A stretch of DNA of 64,000 nucleotides. Origin: Microbacterium sp. JZ31. Lineage in GTDB: Bacteria > Actinomycetota > Actinomycetes > Actinomycetales > Microbacteriaceae. Shown one piece after another: positions 44,901 through 55,600 of this stretch. Each line of letters opens with the position of its first letter. Position 1 is the stretch's first letter. The notes beneath the pieces are model-generated. The model was given only the letters and a program-made list of their open reading frames with translations. It made no database searches and was not told the DNA's origin. The stretch spans positions 2,852,001-2,916,000 of the forward strand of contig NZ_CP017661.1 in the NCBI RefSeq assembly GCF_016805985.1, read 5' to 3'. The translations under genes were made by a program, and so were the position numbers.

Positions 44901-47900
44901 CGACGTCGAGCGAGGCGGGAAGCGTGTCGACGAGCCCGTCCACCGTCAGGTAGCCAGATCCGGTGTTGGTGAACCGGAGGGTCCACGGCACGGTCTGGCC
45001 CGCCTCCACGGTGTGCCGGTTGTCGAGCGGCGTCTTCTCGACGGCGAGCGCGTACGTGCCGGTGAGCAGCGCGATGTCGTCGGAAGCCTGGGCTTCGGCG
45101 GCCGGGTACACCTCGGCGTCGCCACGCGACGAGCGCGTCGTGATGTCGTTGGATACCGTGCTGGGGAAGACGATCTCCTCCTCCGTGCCCCGCACGGCAT
45201 CGAGCAGCGCCACCGTCAGGTCGGCGCGTGCCGTCCAGCCCTCGGCGGGGCGGTGCGGGAGAAGACGCCGCCGTCGGCGCGGGTGAACACGAAGCGCAGG
45301 CCGGTGATCTGCTCGACGGGGACGTCGGGCAGCGTCGCGGTCGCCGCGGGCGTGCCGGCGATCCACTCGCCGTCGTGCTGCACGTCGACGCGCACCTGAT
45401 CGGCGCCGCGCGGGAGCTGCACGCCGTCGACCGAGACGAGGCGGAAGCGGCTCCAGAAGTTTTGGTCGACGTCCTCGATAACGACCTCCTGCGTCGCCAC
45501 GGTGGCGTCGCCGTCGGTGGCCTCGAGCGCGACCGTCACCGGGTTCGCGCGGTCCTTCTCGAGCAGCGAGCCGGGCGAGATGGTCTTCGCCGCGGTGACG
45601 TCGAGCTCGCCGTCGACCAGCGGCACGTCGGCCGGATCGTCGGCGTAGGCCGCCGCCCTGGGGAAGAGCACGGGGTCGAACGACTGGGCGAACGCGGCGT
45701 TGGGCACGGTGACCGGCTCGACCGGCGCGTCGGCGTCGCTGCGCTCGGTGATGCGCAGGCGCGTGTCGAGCTTCATCGTCAGGTCGACGCCGGTGGCGAT
45801 CGAGCCGCCGGCGGCAGCCGGGTCGGCACCCTGGTAGAGCACGCTCACGCCGACGACGTCGGCCAGCGCCGCGGCGTCGAGAGCCGCCGCGTCGGCGAGC
45901 GGCAGCACGCGGGTCGAGAGCGCGCCGTCCGCCGCGCGGAGCCAGAGGGTCACCCGCGAGGCGCGGGTGTCGACGCCGGAGCCGGACGGGATCTCGAACG
46001 CGATGCGCATCAGGTCGACGCGCTCGAACGGGTTCGTCGCCGGGTCGTACTCCGCCGCGGCGAAGGGGTCTGCGCCCCAGCCGTCGGCGGGAAGCTCGCA
46101 GTCCGTGACGGTGGCGTCCGTGCAGGGCATCGGGTCGGTCACCCGGATGTAGGACGCCCGCGCGGACGAGTTGTTCGTGGCCGTGACGGTGTAGGCGATG
46201 TGGGGGTAGCCGTCCTGCGCGACCTCGTCGGCGACGGGAATGGGGACTTCGTCGCGATCGGCGGTCTTGGTCAGCAGCACCGCGGGCTCGTGATCGATCA
46301 GCACCACGCTGGAGCGGTCCTCCACGACGTGCACGCCGTCGTCGACGCCGGTCACGCGCATGGTGTTCCAGATCGCGCCCGGCGCATCCTGCTCGTCGTT
46401 GAAGACGCGCTTGCCGGTCACCCACGGGTTGCCGTCGCCGGCTACTCGCACGGTGTTGCGCAGCCGCCAGCTCAGGTCGAACGCGCGCCAGTCCCCGTCG
46501 GCGTTGGTCGCGACGCCGGATCCGACCGACGGGCGCAGCGGGTCGGTGCTCGCGGCACGCGCGGCGTCGTTGGGCACGACGGTGATGCGCACGCCGGTGG
46601 CGGCCGCCGACTGCGCGGCCGAGAGCGTGTATCCCACGAAGCGGGTGCCGGTGATCCAGCCGCCGTTCGGTGCGGGCACGACCTGCCATGCGCCGTCCAT
46701 ATAGAGCTCGATCGACTGGATGGTGTCCCAGCGCCAGCGCGCGTCGTCGATCGCGCGGATGTGCGTCAGGTCGAACGCCTGGAAGACCGTGTTCTCCGGA
46801 TCGGCCTCGCCGCCGGCGGGGTCGGCGACCGTGACGGACTCGTAGCCCGTCGCCGTGAGCCCCCAGGTCAGACGGCTGTTCGCGGCCTGGCCCGACTGGG
46901 ACGGCAGCGTGGCGGGGTTCCAGGACTTGTCGGCGAAGAGGGCTCCGTCGCCGTCATAGGCGATCACGTGGGCGTCGGCCACGTCGGTGACCTCGTCGCT
47001 CGTGACGGTGGTGCCGCCCTGCACCGCGCCGACACCGGACGCCACAGCGAGGTTCTCATAGGTGACGCGCTGATCGCCAGGGACGGCCGTGGGCCGGCCG
47101 TCGTCACGCAGGGTCGACCGCGCCTTGTACACCGCGTTCGGCGCCACGGTCGTCCCCGCCGCGAAGCCGACGGCGTTCTCGAACGTGAAGCGGAGGCCGG
47201 TGACGGCCGAGAAGTCGATGCCCGGCGCGAGCTCGCGGAGGTCTCCCGAGACGATGCGCGTGGTGTCGGACGCCTCGAAGATCGTCACGTCCTGCCACGT
47301 GCCGTCCGGCATCCGCGCCTCGACCGTCAGCGTCGAGCCCGACAGCAGCTGCGTCGGCGCGATCGCCGTGGGATCGAAGGCGTTCCAGAAATCGGCGGCG
47401 ACGTCCTCGCGCCAGACGTCCTCGACGACGAGCCGGGTGGGGACCACGTAGGCGGAGTCGGTCGACGTCTTCGTCGGCAGCTGCACCACCACGGTGCCGC
47501 CGGCGGTGACCGCGCCGGTCGGGCTGATCTGCTTGTCGAGCTCGAGCGCGATGTCGGGGAAGAACACGCGCAGCGGCGCCGTGGCCTGGGCCTCGGCCGA
47601 CCCGGCCGGGTTCGTGCCCTCGACGCGCACCGTGTTCGGCGCCTCGACCGGGCTGCGCTCCTCGCTGGGTACGAGCTCCACGGCGGTGTCGATGCGGAAC
47701 GGCGCCTCGATGACGGCACCGCGCTCGACGGCGCCCTCGTACGAGATGGCGAAGCCCGTCAGGTGAGCGCCATCGGGCGCGGCGGGGGCGACGGGCGTCT
47801 CCCCGGCGGCGAACGGCGTGACGACGGGGTCGCCGTCACTGAAGGACCACGTGACCGACGCGGATGTGGCGCCCGCGGGGTAGGCGAGGGGGCTCGTGAA

Positions 47901-49235
47901 GCCGCCGAAGCGAAGGGCCTCGGTGAAGTAGTCGGTGTCGCGGATGGTCAGCGTGCTGAGCGGTCCGTTCGAGGCGTTCTTCGCACCCAGCACCGCCTCT
48001 GCGCTGCCTCCGGCGGGGATCCGCGCCGGGGTGATCGACTTGACCGCCTCGACCTTCACGTCCAGGCCGCCGATCTCGTAGGGCGCACTGGCGCTCTTCG
48101 CCACGGGCTCCAGACCGGGTACGGCGACCGTCGCCACGACCTCGTTGGTCGCCGAGGCACCGAGCACGAGAGCGTCCTCGGTGGCACGGTCGGTCGATCG
48201 CTGCGCGACCTCGAAGCTGATCGATCCGGCCTCGCCGTCCGCCGCGATCACGGCGCCGTCGGCGCTCGTGAACGAGAACCGCAGGCCCGCGACCTGATCG
48301 GCGGCCACGCCGGCGGGCAGCACGGGCGCGCTCACCGCACCCGGCTGACCGGCGACCCACGTCCACGAGCCCGCGTTGTACACGTAGGCGTCGACGGTGA
48401 GCAGGTCGGCGCCCTCCGGCGCGGACACGGCACCGAAGGCGACGAAGTCGACGATGCGGAACGGGTTGCTGTCGGCGAGCTGGGCGGCCTGGTCGTCCGC
48501 GCCCTGCGGATCCTGCAGCGTCAGCGACTCGGCATCGATGTTGGAGGCGTTGCGCACGTCCAGACGCACGGTCGAAGCGACGCCGGGCTGGAACTGCTGC
48601 GAAGCCGGTTCCCAGGTCTTCGCGACCTCGACGTCGGCGACGCGGTCGATGGCCACGGTGACGTCGGCGGAGTCGGATGCGGGGTCGGCGGTGGTCGCCG
48701 TGGCGGTGGCGGTGTTGGTCACGACGAGGCCGTTGAAGGGCCAGGTGGGCGGCAGATCCTGCGGCACCTTGAGCGTGAGACTGACCTCATACGTCTGGCC
48801 GGCGGCGATGCCGACCAGCTCGCCGTCGAGCGGCTGCAGGAACTCGACGTGCAGCTCACAGGCCTCCGTGATCACGTCCTCGCACCCGGCGAGCGTCGCC
48901 GTGGCCGGCCGGGACGACGGGAGGACGCGCAGGTCCAGCACCTCGAAGCCGGCGAAGGCCACGGGGATCTGATCCGTCAGCTCGGCGTCGACGCAGTCGG
49001 CGTCGTCGCAGCCGACCGTGATCGTGTACGTGAACTCCCCTCCCGGCTGCCGCTCGATGCTCTCGACGCCGTCGACGGTCTTCTGCACGCTGAGGGCGGC
49101 CGCGGCCGCGGCCGCGGCGGGTGGCGCGGCGACCGCTCCCGCCGTGATGGCGACGGCCACCAGGACCACGGCGGTCGCCACGCGGGCGAGCGCGCGTGAC
49201 GCCCGGGTACGCAGGATCAAAGACGGTGCGAACAT
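41950..49235 (-). CDS. Giant LAxTG-anchored surface protein with DUF5979/DUF11-type repeats, interrupted by a 1-nt frameshift
   Basis: ATG 49235 (GGGAG upstream) starts a signal peptide (RVATAVVLVAVAITAGAVAA followed by poly-Ala). Residues 50-1790 are beta-rich, with many units of the type VEVAKTW/AVKSITPARIPAGG as in DUF11 adhesin stalks. Four repeats of the DUF5979 type (GTLSVLKTVTGDG, TVCEVSETQTGG) lie at about 1796-2226, then a DUF11 unit (VGDEVTYVISVRNTGQIPAI). The end is ALAVTGATVGAGL, a hydrophobic helix and RRRRHGSH: a class-E-like LAxTG sorting signal. The frame breaks at 45247-45250: one extra C in a four-C run (coding strand) joins FTRADGGVFSRTAP to AEGWTARADLTV, and the corrected length is 2428 aa. 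A sequence error is likelier than a true mutation. No sortase gene is in the window. Confidence 0.85.
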
Positions 49236-49482
49236 TGCCACTCCCTGGCACGGCGAGCAGCACCCGGGTCGCGAGAAAGCGGCCCGGATGCGGAGCTTCG
49301 CGCATGCGCGGTAGAGAACCCCTCCCCCGAGGAGCTCGTGAACAGAAGCGGAGAGCCCCCTCGGGTGTGGGGGTCCGCACGAGCGACATCTCCGTCCGGG
49401 CTGAGATTCGGGTTCAGGCCGGGGCGATGCCTCGGATCACATTAGGGGTCGGACTCCGAAGAGCGCGGCGGGACGACACTTT

Positions 49483-49515
49483 TTCACCCTCCGTTATCAC
49501 CCCTGCCCGGGGAGT
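49483..49515 (-). promoter_or_regulatory. Direct-repeat element shared with the LuxR gene upstream region
   Basis: On the minus strand ACTCCCCGGGCA (49515-49504) is followed by GGGTGAT (49502-49496) and GGGTGAA (49489-49483), spaced 13 bp start to start. The same 12-mer and a 13-bp-spaced GGGTGAA pair lie before the LuxR gene at 57926. MalT-type regulators are known to bind short direct repeats, so this may be the site of the local LuxR protein. Confidence 0.55.
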
Positions 49516-49553
49516 GCAGATGCCGGGGGAAGGCCCGTCGCCGGTGGGAGGTC

Positions 49554-49599
49554 CGCCCGCCCGCGTCTCCGTACGGGGGATGAGAGACGCGGACGGGCG
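49554..49599 (-). terminator. Hairpin after the 2179-aa surface protein gene
   Basis: CGCCCGTCCGCGTCTC and GAGACGCGGGCGGGCG (minus strand) form a 16-bp stem with one mismatch 7 bp beyond the stop at 49606. No T-run follows; probable terminator or mRNA-end stabiliser. Confidence 0.6.
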
Positions 49600-49605
49600 A
49601 AGAGG

Positions 49606-52600
49606 TTACTCCTTGGCGGCGGTGTCGCTTTCGCGGCGGCGGCGGGTGGCGAGCAGGATGCCTCCCGCGATCAGCAGGGCCAGGGCCGTGCCGATCACGC
49701 CGGCGGCGATGGTGCCGCCGGTGGCCGCCAGCGGCGGCGGGACGTCCTTCGGCCACTCCGGCACCGCACCGGCGTCGGCACGATCGGTGAGGTCGTTGTG
49801 GACGATCACCGCCGAGTTCGCGAACCCGCCATCACCCTCCGACCCGGGCTCGGGCAGAGCCAGCGTCGAACCGTCCGCGGCGTCGGTGTCCAGCGTGGAG
49901 GTCACCACCACCCGGTAGGTGTGGTTGCCTCCGGCGGGGAGGGTGCCGTCGGCGACGACGTTCTCCGCCGCACCGTCCTCACCCAGACCCGTCCAGCCCT
50001 CCGCCAGCGTGACACCCTCGGGCGCCTCGGTGATCCTCGCGCCGGTGACCTCGATGCCGGCGCCGTACCGGAGCCGGTCGACCACCTGGTAGTCACCGGC
50101 GGCAGCACCGTCGTTGGTCGCGACGATCTCGTACGTCACCGACCACTCGCCGCCCTCCCCCTGGACCGGCTCACCGACGATCGACTTGGTGATGTCGATC
50201 GACGGCAGCGGAGCACAGTCCGTGTCGGTGATGGTGCCACCGGACGGGTCTGTCAGCGTCGCGGCATTGTTCAGACCCTGCTCGAGGAAGTTCCCCCCAG
50301 CCGCAACCGTGCAACCCGGAGCTGCCGTGCCATCGGCGTCGGCGTCGGCGAAGTGCAGCGGCACATCCACCACCACCGTCACGGTGTAGACGTGGGCGAA
50401 GTAGCCCTCGTCATCCAGACCGGCGATCTCCACGTCCGTGGCGATGCGCTGGTTCTCCGCACCGTCGAACGCGTCGTCGACCTCCACACCTTCCGGCCCT
50501 GCGACCGTGACGGTGTCGACCGTCACCTCGCGGGCGAACAGGAACTCGTCATCCAGGTCGTACCGGGTGGCCTCCAGACCGGTGTTGCCGACCGTCAGGT
50601 CGTACACCACGGTCCACTGACCCTCACCGGCAGGCTCCGCCGACACCAGCTCCTTGTCCAGGGTGGGCTTGCCGGGGATGAGGCACGCGTCGTCGTCACG
50701 GTCGATGCCGTTCCACGACACCGCCGCGATGTTCTGCAGCGTGCCCGCCGCAGCACCACCGTCGACCGTGCAGGTCTCCGCGATCGCACCGTCCACAACG
50801 CTCAGGTCGACGGCGTAACGGATCACCACGGTGTAGGTGTGCACCACCGGAGCACCGTCCGCGGCCGCGATCGGCTGGTCGGTGACGATGCGCGCGTCAC
50901 CGTCGGTGCCGAAGTCGGGGTTCAGGCCCACCGAGTCCGGCGCGTCCGTGGTGACGTCCCGCACCCCGATAACCGTGACGCCCTCACCGACCGCGAGGCG
51001 GTCGTCCAGGTCGTACTCCCCCGCGGCGGGACCGGCGTTCGACACCGCGATCTCGTAGGTGGCGTCGTACACGCCCTCCTCGCCCTCGACCGGCACCACC
51101 GCACCCGAGAGGGACTTGGTCGTCCCGATCAGCGGCAGCGGGGCGCAGTCCTCATCCGAACGCGTCTCACCGTTGTGCGTCAGCTCCACCGTGTTCGACA
51201 GCCCACCGGCCTCACCCGAACCCGCAGGCGGGCAGCCCAGCGAAGCCGGGGTGACCACATCCAGATCCAGTGACACCACGACCTGCACCTGGTAGGTGTG
51301 CGTCCCATCGGCCTCGAGGGCGACGTCGGCGGCGATCAGGTTCTCACCCCGACCGTTCCACGCCTCCTCAGCCGTCACGCCCTCCGGAGTCGTGATGACC
51401 TCGGCCGACTCCACCGCGATGCCCTCACCGAACTGCAGCTCATCCGCGATGTCATACACGCCCTCGGCCGCACCCGTGTTCGTCGCGGTCAGGTCGTACG
51501 TGATCGTCCACGTGCCATCCCCGTTGCCCGTCGGGCCGTCCGAGATGGACTTGTCGACCGCGATCAGCGGCAGCGTCGGGCAGGTGGCGTCGACCACCTC
51601 GATGCCGTTGTGGTCCAGCAGCGTGCCGTTGGCCAGACCACCCGAAGCACCCGAACCGGGCGGCGGGCACTGCAGCGCTGACGGAGCGATCGTGTCCTCA
51701 TCCATCGACACCACCACCTCCACCTGGTAGGTGTGGCTGGCGCCCGTGTCGAGCGTCACCGTCGAGGCGATCAGGTTCTCCGCCGCGTCGGCCGCGTCCC
51801 CCAGGCCGGTCCAGCCGCTCGCCAGGGTCACGCCCGCCGGAGCGGTGATGTCGGTCGACTCGATCTCGATGCCCTCACCGAAACGCAGCTGGTCGTACAC
51901 GTCGTAGTCACCGGCAGCGGCGCCGACGTTCTCGGCCACGATCTCGTACACCACCGTCCATGTGCCATCCCCGTTCGGGACCGGGCCGGAGGCGACGGTC
52001 TTGTCGACCGTGATGAACGCCACCGTGATGCACGCCTGGGCGTCATCGGTCAGGTCGTTGTGCTCGATCTGCGCCGTGTTCGACAGGCCGCCGCTGCCGC
52101 CGCCGGCCTGGTCGCACGACGTCACCACCGGGGCACCGTCTGCCGCGTCGACCGAGAGCACGACCTCCACCTGATAGGTGTGCGTCCCACCCGCGGGCAG
52201 GGTCACGTCCGCCGCGATCAGGTTCTCCGGATCGGTCTGCCCCGCTCCGAGACCCGTCCAATCCGGCGACGCCGTCACACCCTCGGGCGTGGTGATCACC
52301 CGGCCCGACTCGACCACGAGGTCACCGTCGGCGGTCATCATGTCCGTCACGTCGTAGACGCCGTCCGCGTCACCGGCGTTCGTGGCGACGATGTCGTACA
52401 CGACCGTCCAGGTGCCGTCGCCGTTGGGCGTCGGGCCCTCGGAGACCGACTTGGCGATGTCGATCGACGGGATCGGCGCACACGCGCGATCCTCCTCGAC
52501 CTCACCGGCACGGTCGGTCAGCGCCGACGTGTTGCTGAACGCGCGGTTGCTGTCGTCCGCGTCGGCGCCGCACTGCGTCGGGTCATCGGCCGTACCTGCA

Positions 52601-55600
52601 CCCGGCAGGAACAGCGGCACCTCCGCCACGACCGTCACCTCGTAGTGGTGCGCCGCGTAGCCGGTGTCGTCGGTGCCGAGCAGCGGCACGCTCGTCGCGA
52701 TCCGCGTGCTGTCCGCACCGTCCCACGCGGGTTCGGCGAGGTCCACGCCATCAGGCGACTCCGTGACCTGCGCCGACACGATCGTCGCGTCGTCCGCGAA
52801 GCGCAGGGTGTCGTCGAGCGTGTACACCGTGGCCGACGTCGACGTGTTCGTCACGTCGATGCCGTACACCAGCTCCCACTGCCCGTTCCCGATCGGCGTG
52901 GCGGAGATCAACGACTTCTCGTGAGTCGGGTCGCCGTCCACGGTGATCCCGGCGGGGTCGCACAGGATCACCGGAGCTTCCCCGTCGGCCGGGGTGTCGG
53001 CCGAACCGCAGGCCTCGTTGACCACCAGATCGGGACCGCCGGCTTCGAGGACCACCTCGTACTCGTGCGTCTCCGACTCGCCGCGAGCCAGTGACTCGAC
53101 GGGGAAGGAGCCCAGCTCGGGCTGCTGGTCGTCCGTCACCTGCAGGTTCGTGATGGTGCCCTGGCCCACGTTCTCGACCACGATGCGGTAGCGCACCGTG
53201 TCGCCGACCCGGAAGGCCGGGAAGTCGCCGGGCTCATTGGCGTCGTGCCAGACGCCGTCGAGGTCCTGCACGTACTTCTTCAGATCGACCGCGTAGCAGC
53301 TGCCGATCGTCGTGGTCGAGGACGACACCATGGGCAGCTCGGTGTGCTCCGCGATCGACGTCGCCGAGTTCACCAGGATCTGACCGGGCTTGTTGTCGCC
53401 GTCTGCCGGGTCCTCGCAGCTGGAGGCCGCGGGCGTGTCGAACGCAATGCGAATCGTCTGCGTCGCACCCGGATCCAGCGCCGGTCCGATGATGCGGATG
53501 GCGGTGGGGTTCGGGATCGCCGTCTCCGACCAGCCGACCGTGTTGCCCGCGACCGACCCCGGCTCGTCGCCGTTGGAGTCATCTCGCGGATCGGCGCTCA
53601 CATCCTCCGGCGCGGCGGACGTGTAGTACACGGTGGAGCCCGCGGGAGCCGTCACGCCCGTCACCGTGTAGGTGCCGTCGATGTTCGTGCCTCGGCCGTC
53701 ACCCACGTGCGGAAGCACGTCGATCGTGTCGGTGAACGCGCTGGGATCGGGATCCTCGGAGCGCACGGTCAGCACCCACGCCGAGCTGTCGCCGAAGAAC
53801 GACACCAGGTTGTCCTCGCTCGACTTCGCGAGGTTCGTCGACGACGAGCTCGGCACCAGCACGGTCGCGTTCGCGGTGCGTCCCGGAGTCGTCGCAGGCC
53901 GGTTGTCGCCCGGCACGTTGATGACCGCAGTGTTCGTCAGCCTCGTCCCCGGCACGACCGCGCCGTCCGCGGGGATCTGCGCCCGGTAGGTGATGTCCTG
54001 GTCCACGTTGGCCTGCACGTTCGTGAACTGCCACGTGAGGGTGCGGCCGTTCACGGTGGTGGGCGCGGGACTGCCCGATCCGGGCACGTACTCCATGCCG
54101 TCCGGCAGCGTGTCGACGACCTCGAACGACACCGGCGGCGGGCTCGTGATCACGTTCTGCGCCTGGGCGCGCAGGCTGTACGTCACCGGCACACCCGGCT
54201 CGGCGGTCGTGGTGCCGACCTCCTTGGAGATGACGCCCTGCGGGCCCTGAAGCCGGAACGCGTCGCGGAAGCCGTTCGTGTTCGGACCGTACGTGCTGCC
54301 CGGGATGACGCTGCCACCCGACGAGGTGGACGCATTGACCCAGCCGTTCGATGTGGGGAAGCCGGGCCAGGGGTTCGTGGGCCCGTTCACAGCTCCGACG
54401 GTCCACCCCTCGCCGCTCGTCGGCGCGGCCTCGTCGATGGGGCCGAGGACACGCAGGAAGGCGTAACCCTGAGCGAATCGGGGCCGGTCGATCGCGGGGT
54501 TCCAGGTCATCTTGACGGCCGTGACGCCCGCCGGGAGCTGCATGAGGATGTCGCTGCCGATACGCGGGTCGGTCAGCTCATGGCCGACGGGCGGGACCAC
54601 CTCGACCCACTTCGCGCTCGGCGCGGCATCGCTGCAGGTCTCGGTCTTCGTGTCGATCGCCGCAGTCGTGTAGAAGAATCGCACCGTGCTGAACTGGAGG
54701 TACCCGGCGCCCGGGTCCCAGCCGCCGCCGTCGACCCAGGTCGGCACGAATGCCGGGTTCTGATTCATGGTGCAGACGCCCGCCATCTGCGCGCCGCCGG
54801 CCCCCTGGTAGCTGTTCCACATGCGGCTGTTGGCCTGCATGTACAGAGGCAGGTCCTGGATCGTGCCGTCCGCGACCGCCGCACGATAGTCGTCGATGTC
54901 TTCGATGCCCGGCTGCGGCAGCTCGAGGCCGGCGCCGGTGCCCGGGCTCACCCAGAGGTTGGCGTCCCACGTGGAGCGAGAGGCAGCCGGGCTGCCGGCC
55001 CAGTGGTTGCTGAACCCGCCGGGCGGAGTGAGGGTCGTGTTCGTCGTGTTGTTGCCGGAGTTGGTATCGGGCGCCGTGACGCCATCCGTGAACGTGAACG
55101 CGCCCGGGGCGGCCGTGAATGTGTAAGGGGTCAGCTGCGTCACCGGCGAGGGGATGCTGAACTGCACGGTTCCCGAGGCGATGTAGCTGCCCGTGCCCGG
55201 CAGCGGCTGGCCGAGGCTGTCGTTCCTCGGGGTGTTGACCAGCGTGTAGTCGAGGTTCGACAGGGAGATCGTGTAGTTCGCGCCCGAGCCGCTCACCGTG
55301 CAGTCCGGGAAGTTCGTGCGGTCTGCGACGGCGGGGTCGGAGTACGGCTGTCCCGTCGACGCCGAATTCACCCCGACGGGCACACAGCCCTCCCACTGGA
55401 AGCCCGTCATCCCGCCTGCGACGGTCGACCCGACGGTGAGGGGGAAGGAGTATGAGCTCGGACCAGGGCGGCTGCCCGCATCCAGGATCAGCGAGAAGTT
55501 CATCTGCACGAAGGTGCGGCTGCCGCCGGAGCGGCTGGGCTGAAGGCCCCCCTGGTACCCCTGTCCCGGAGCGGAGACCAGAGACAGGTCCATGCCACGC

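Larger units (their letters stand above)
49236..49605 (-). promoter_or_regulatory. Upstream region of the 2428-aa surface protein gene
   Basis: This 370-bp gap holds, in minus-strand order, the hairpin after the 2179-aa gene (49599-49554), a direct-repeat element (49515-49483) and TAATGT (49444-49439), a possible -10 lying about 38 bases beyond the repeats. No -35 hexamer is seen, which would fit an activator-dependent promoter. The leader would be about 200 bases. Confidence 0.4.

Noticed and set aside
45230..45270. Programmed ribosomal frameshift in the surface protein gene.
   Set aside because: No slippery heptamer or downstream pseudoknot was seen, and the same one-C loss occurs in two unrelated genes, so an error or mutation is simpler.
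49095..49121. GGCCGC hexanucleotide repeat as a phase-variable tract.
   Set aside because: It is in-frame, encodes poly-Ala in the signal peptide region, and whole-unit changes would not shift the frame.
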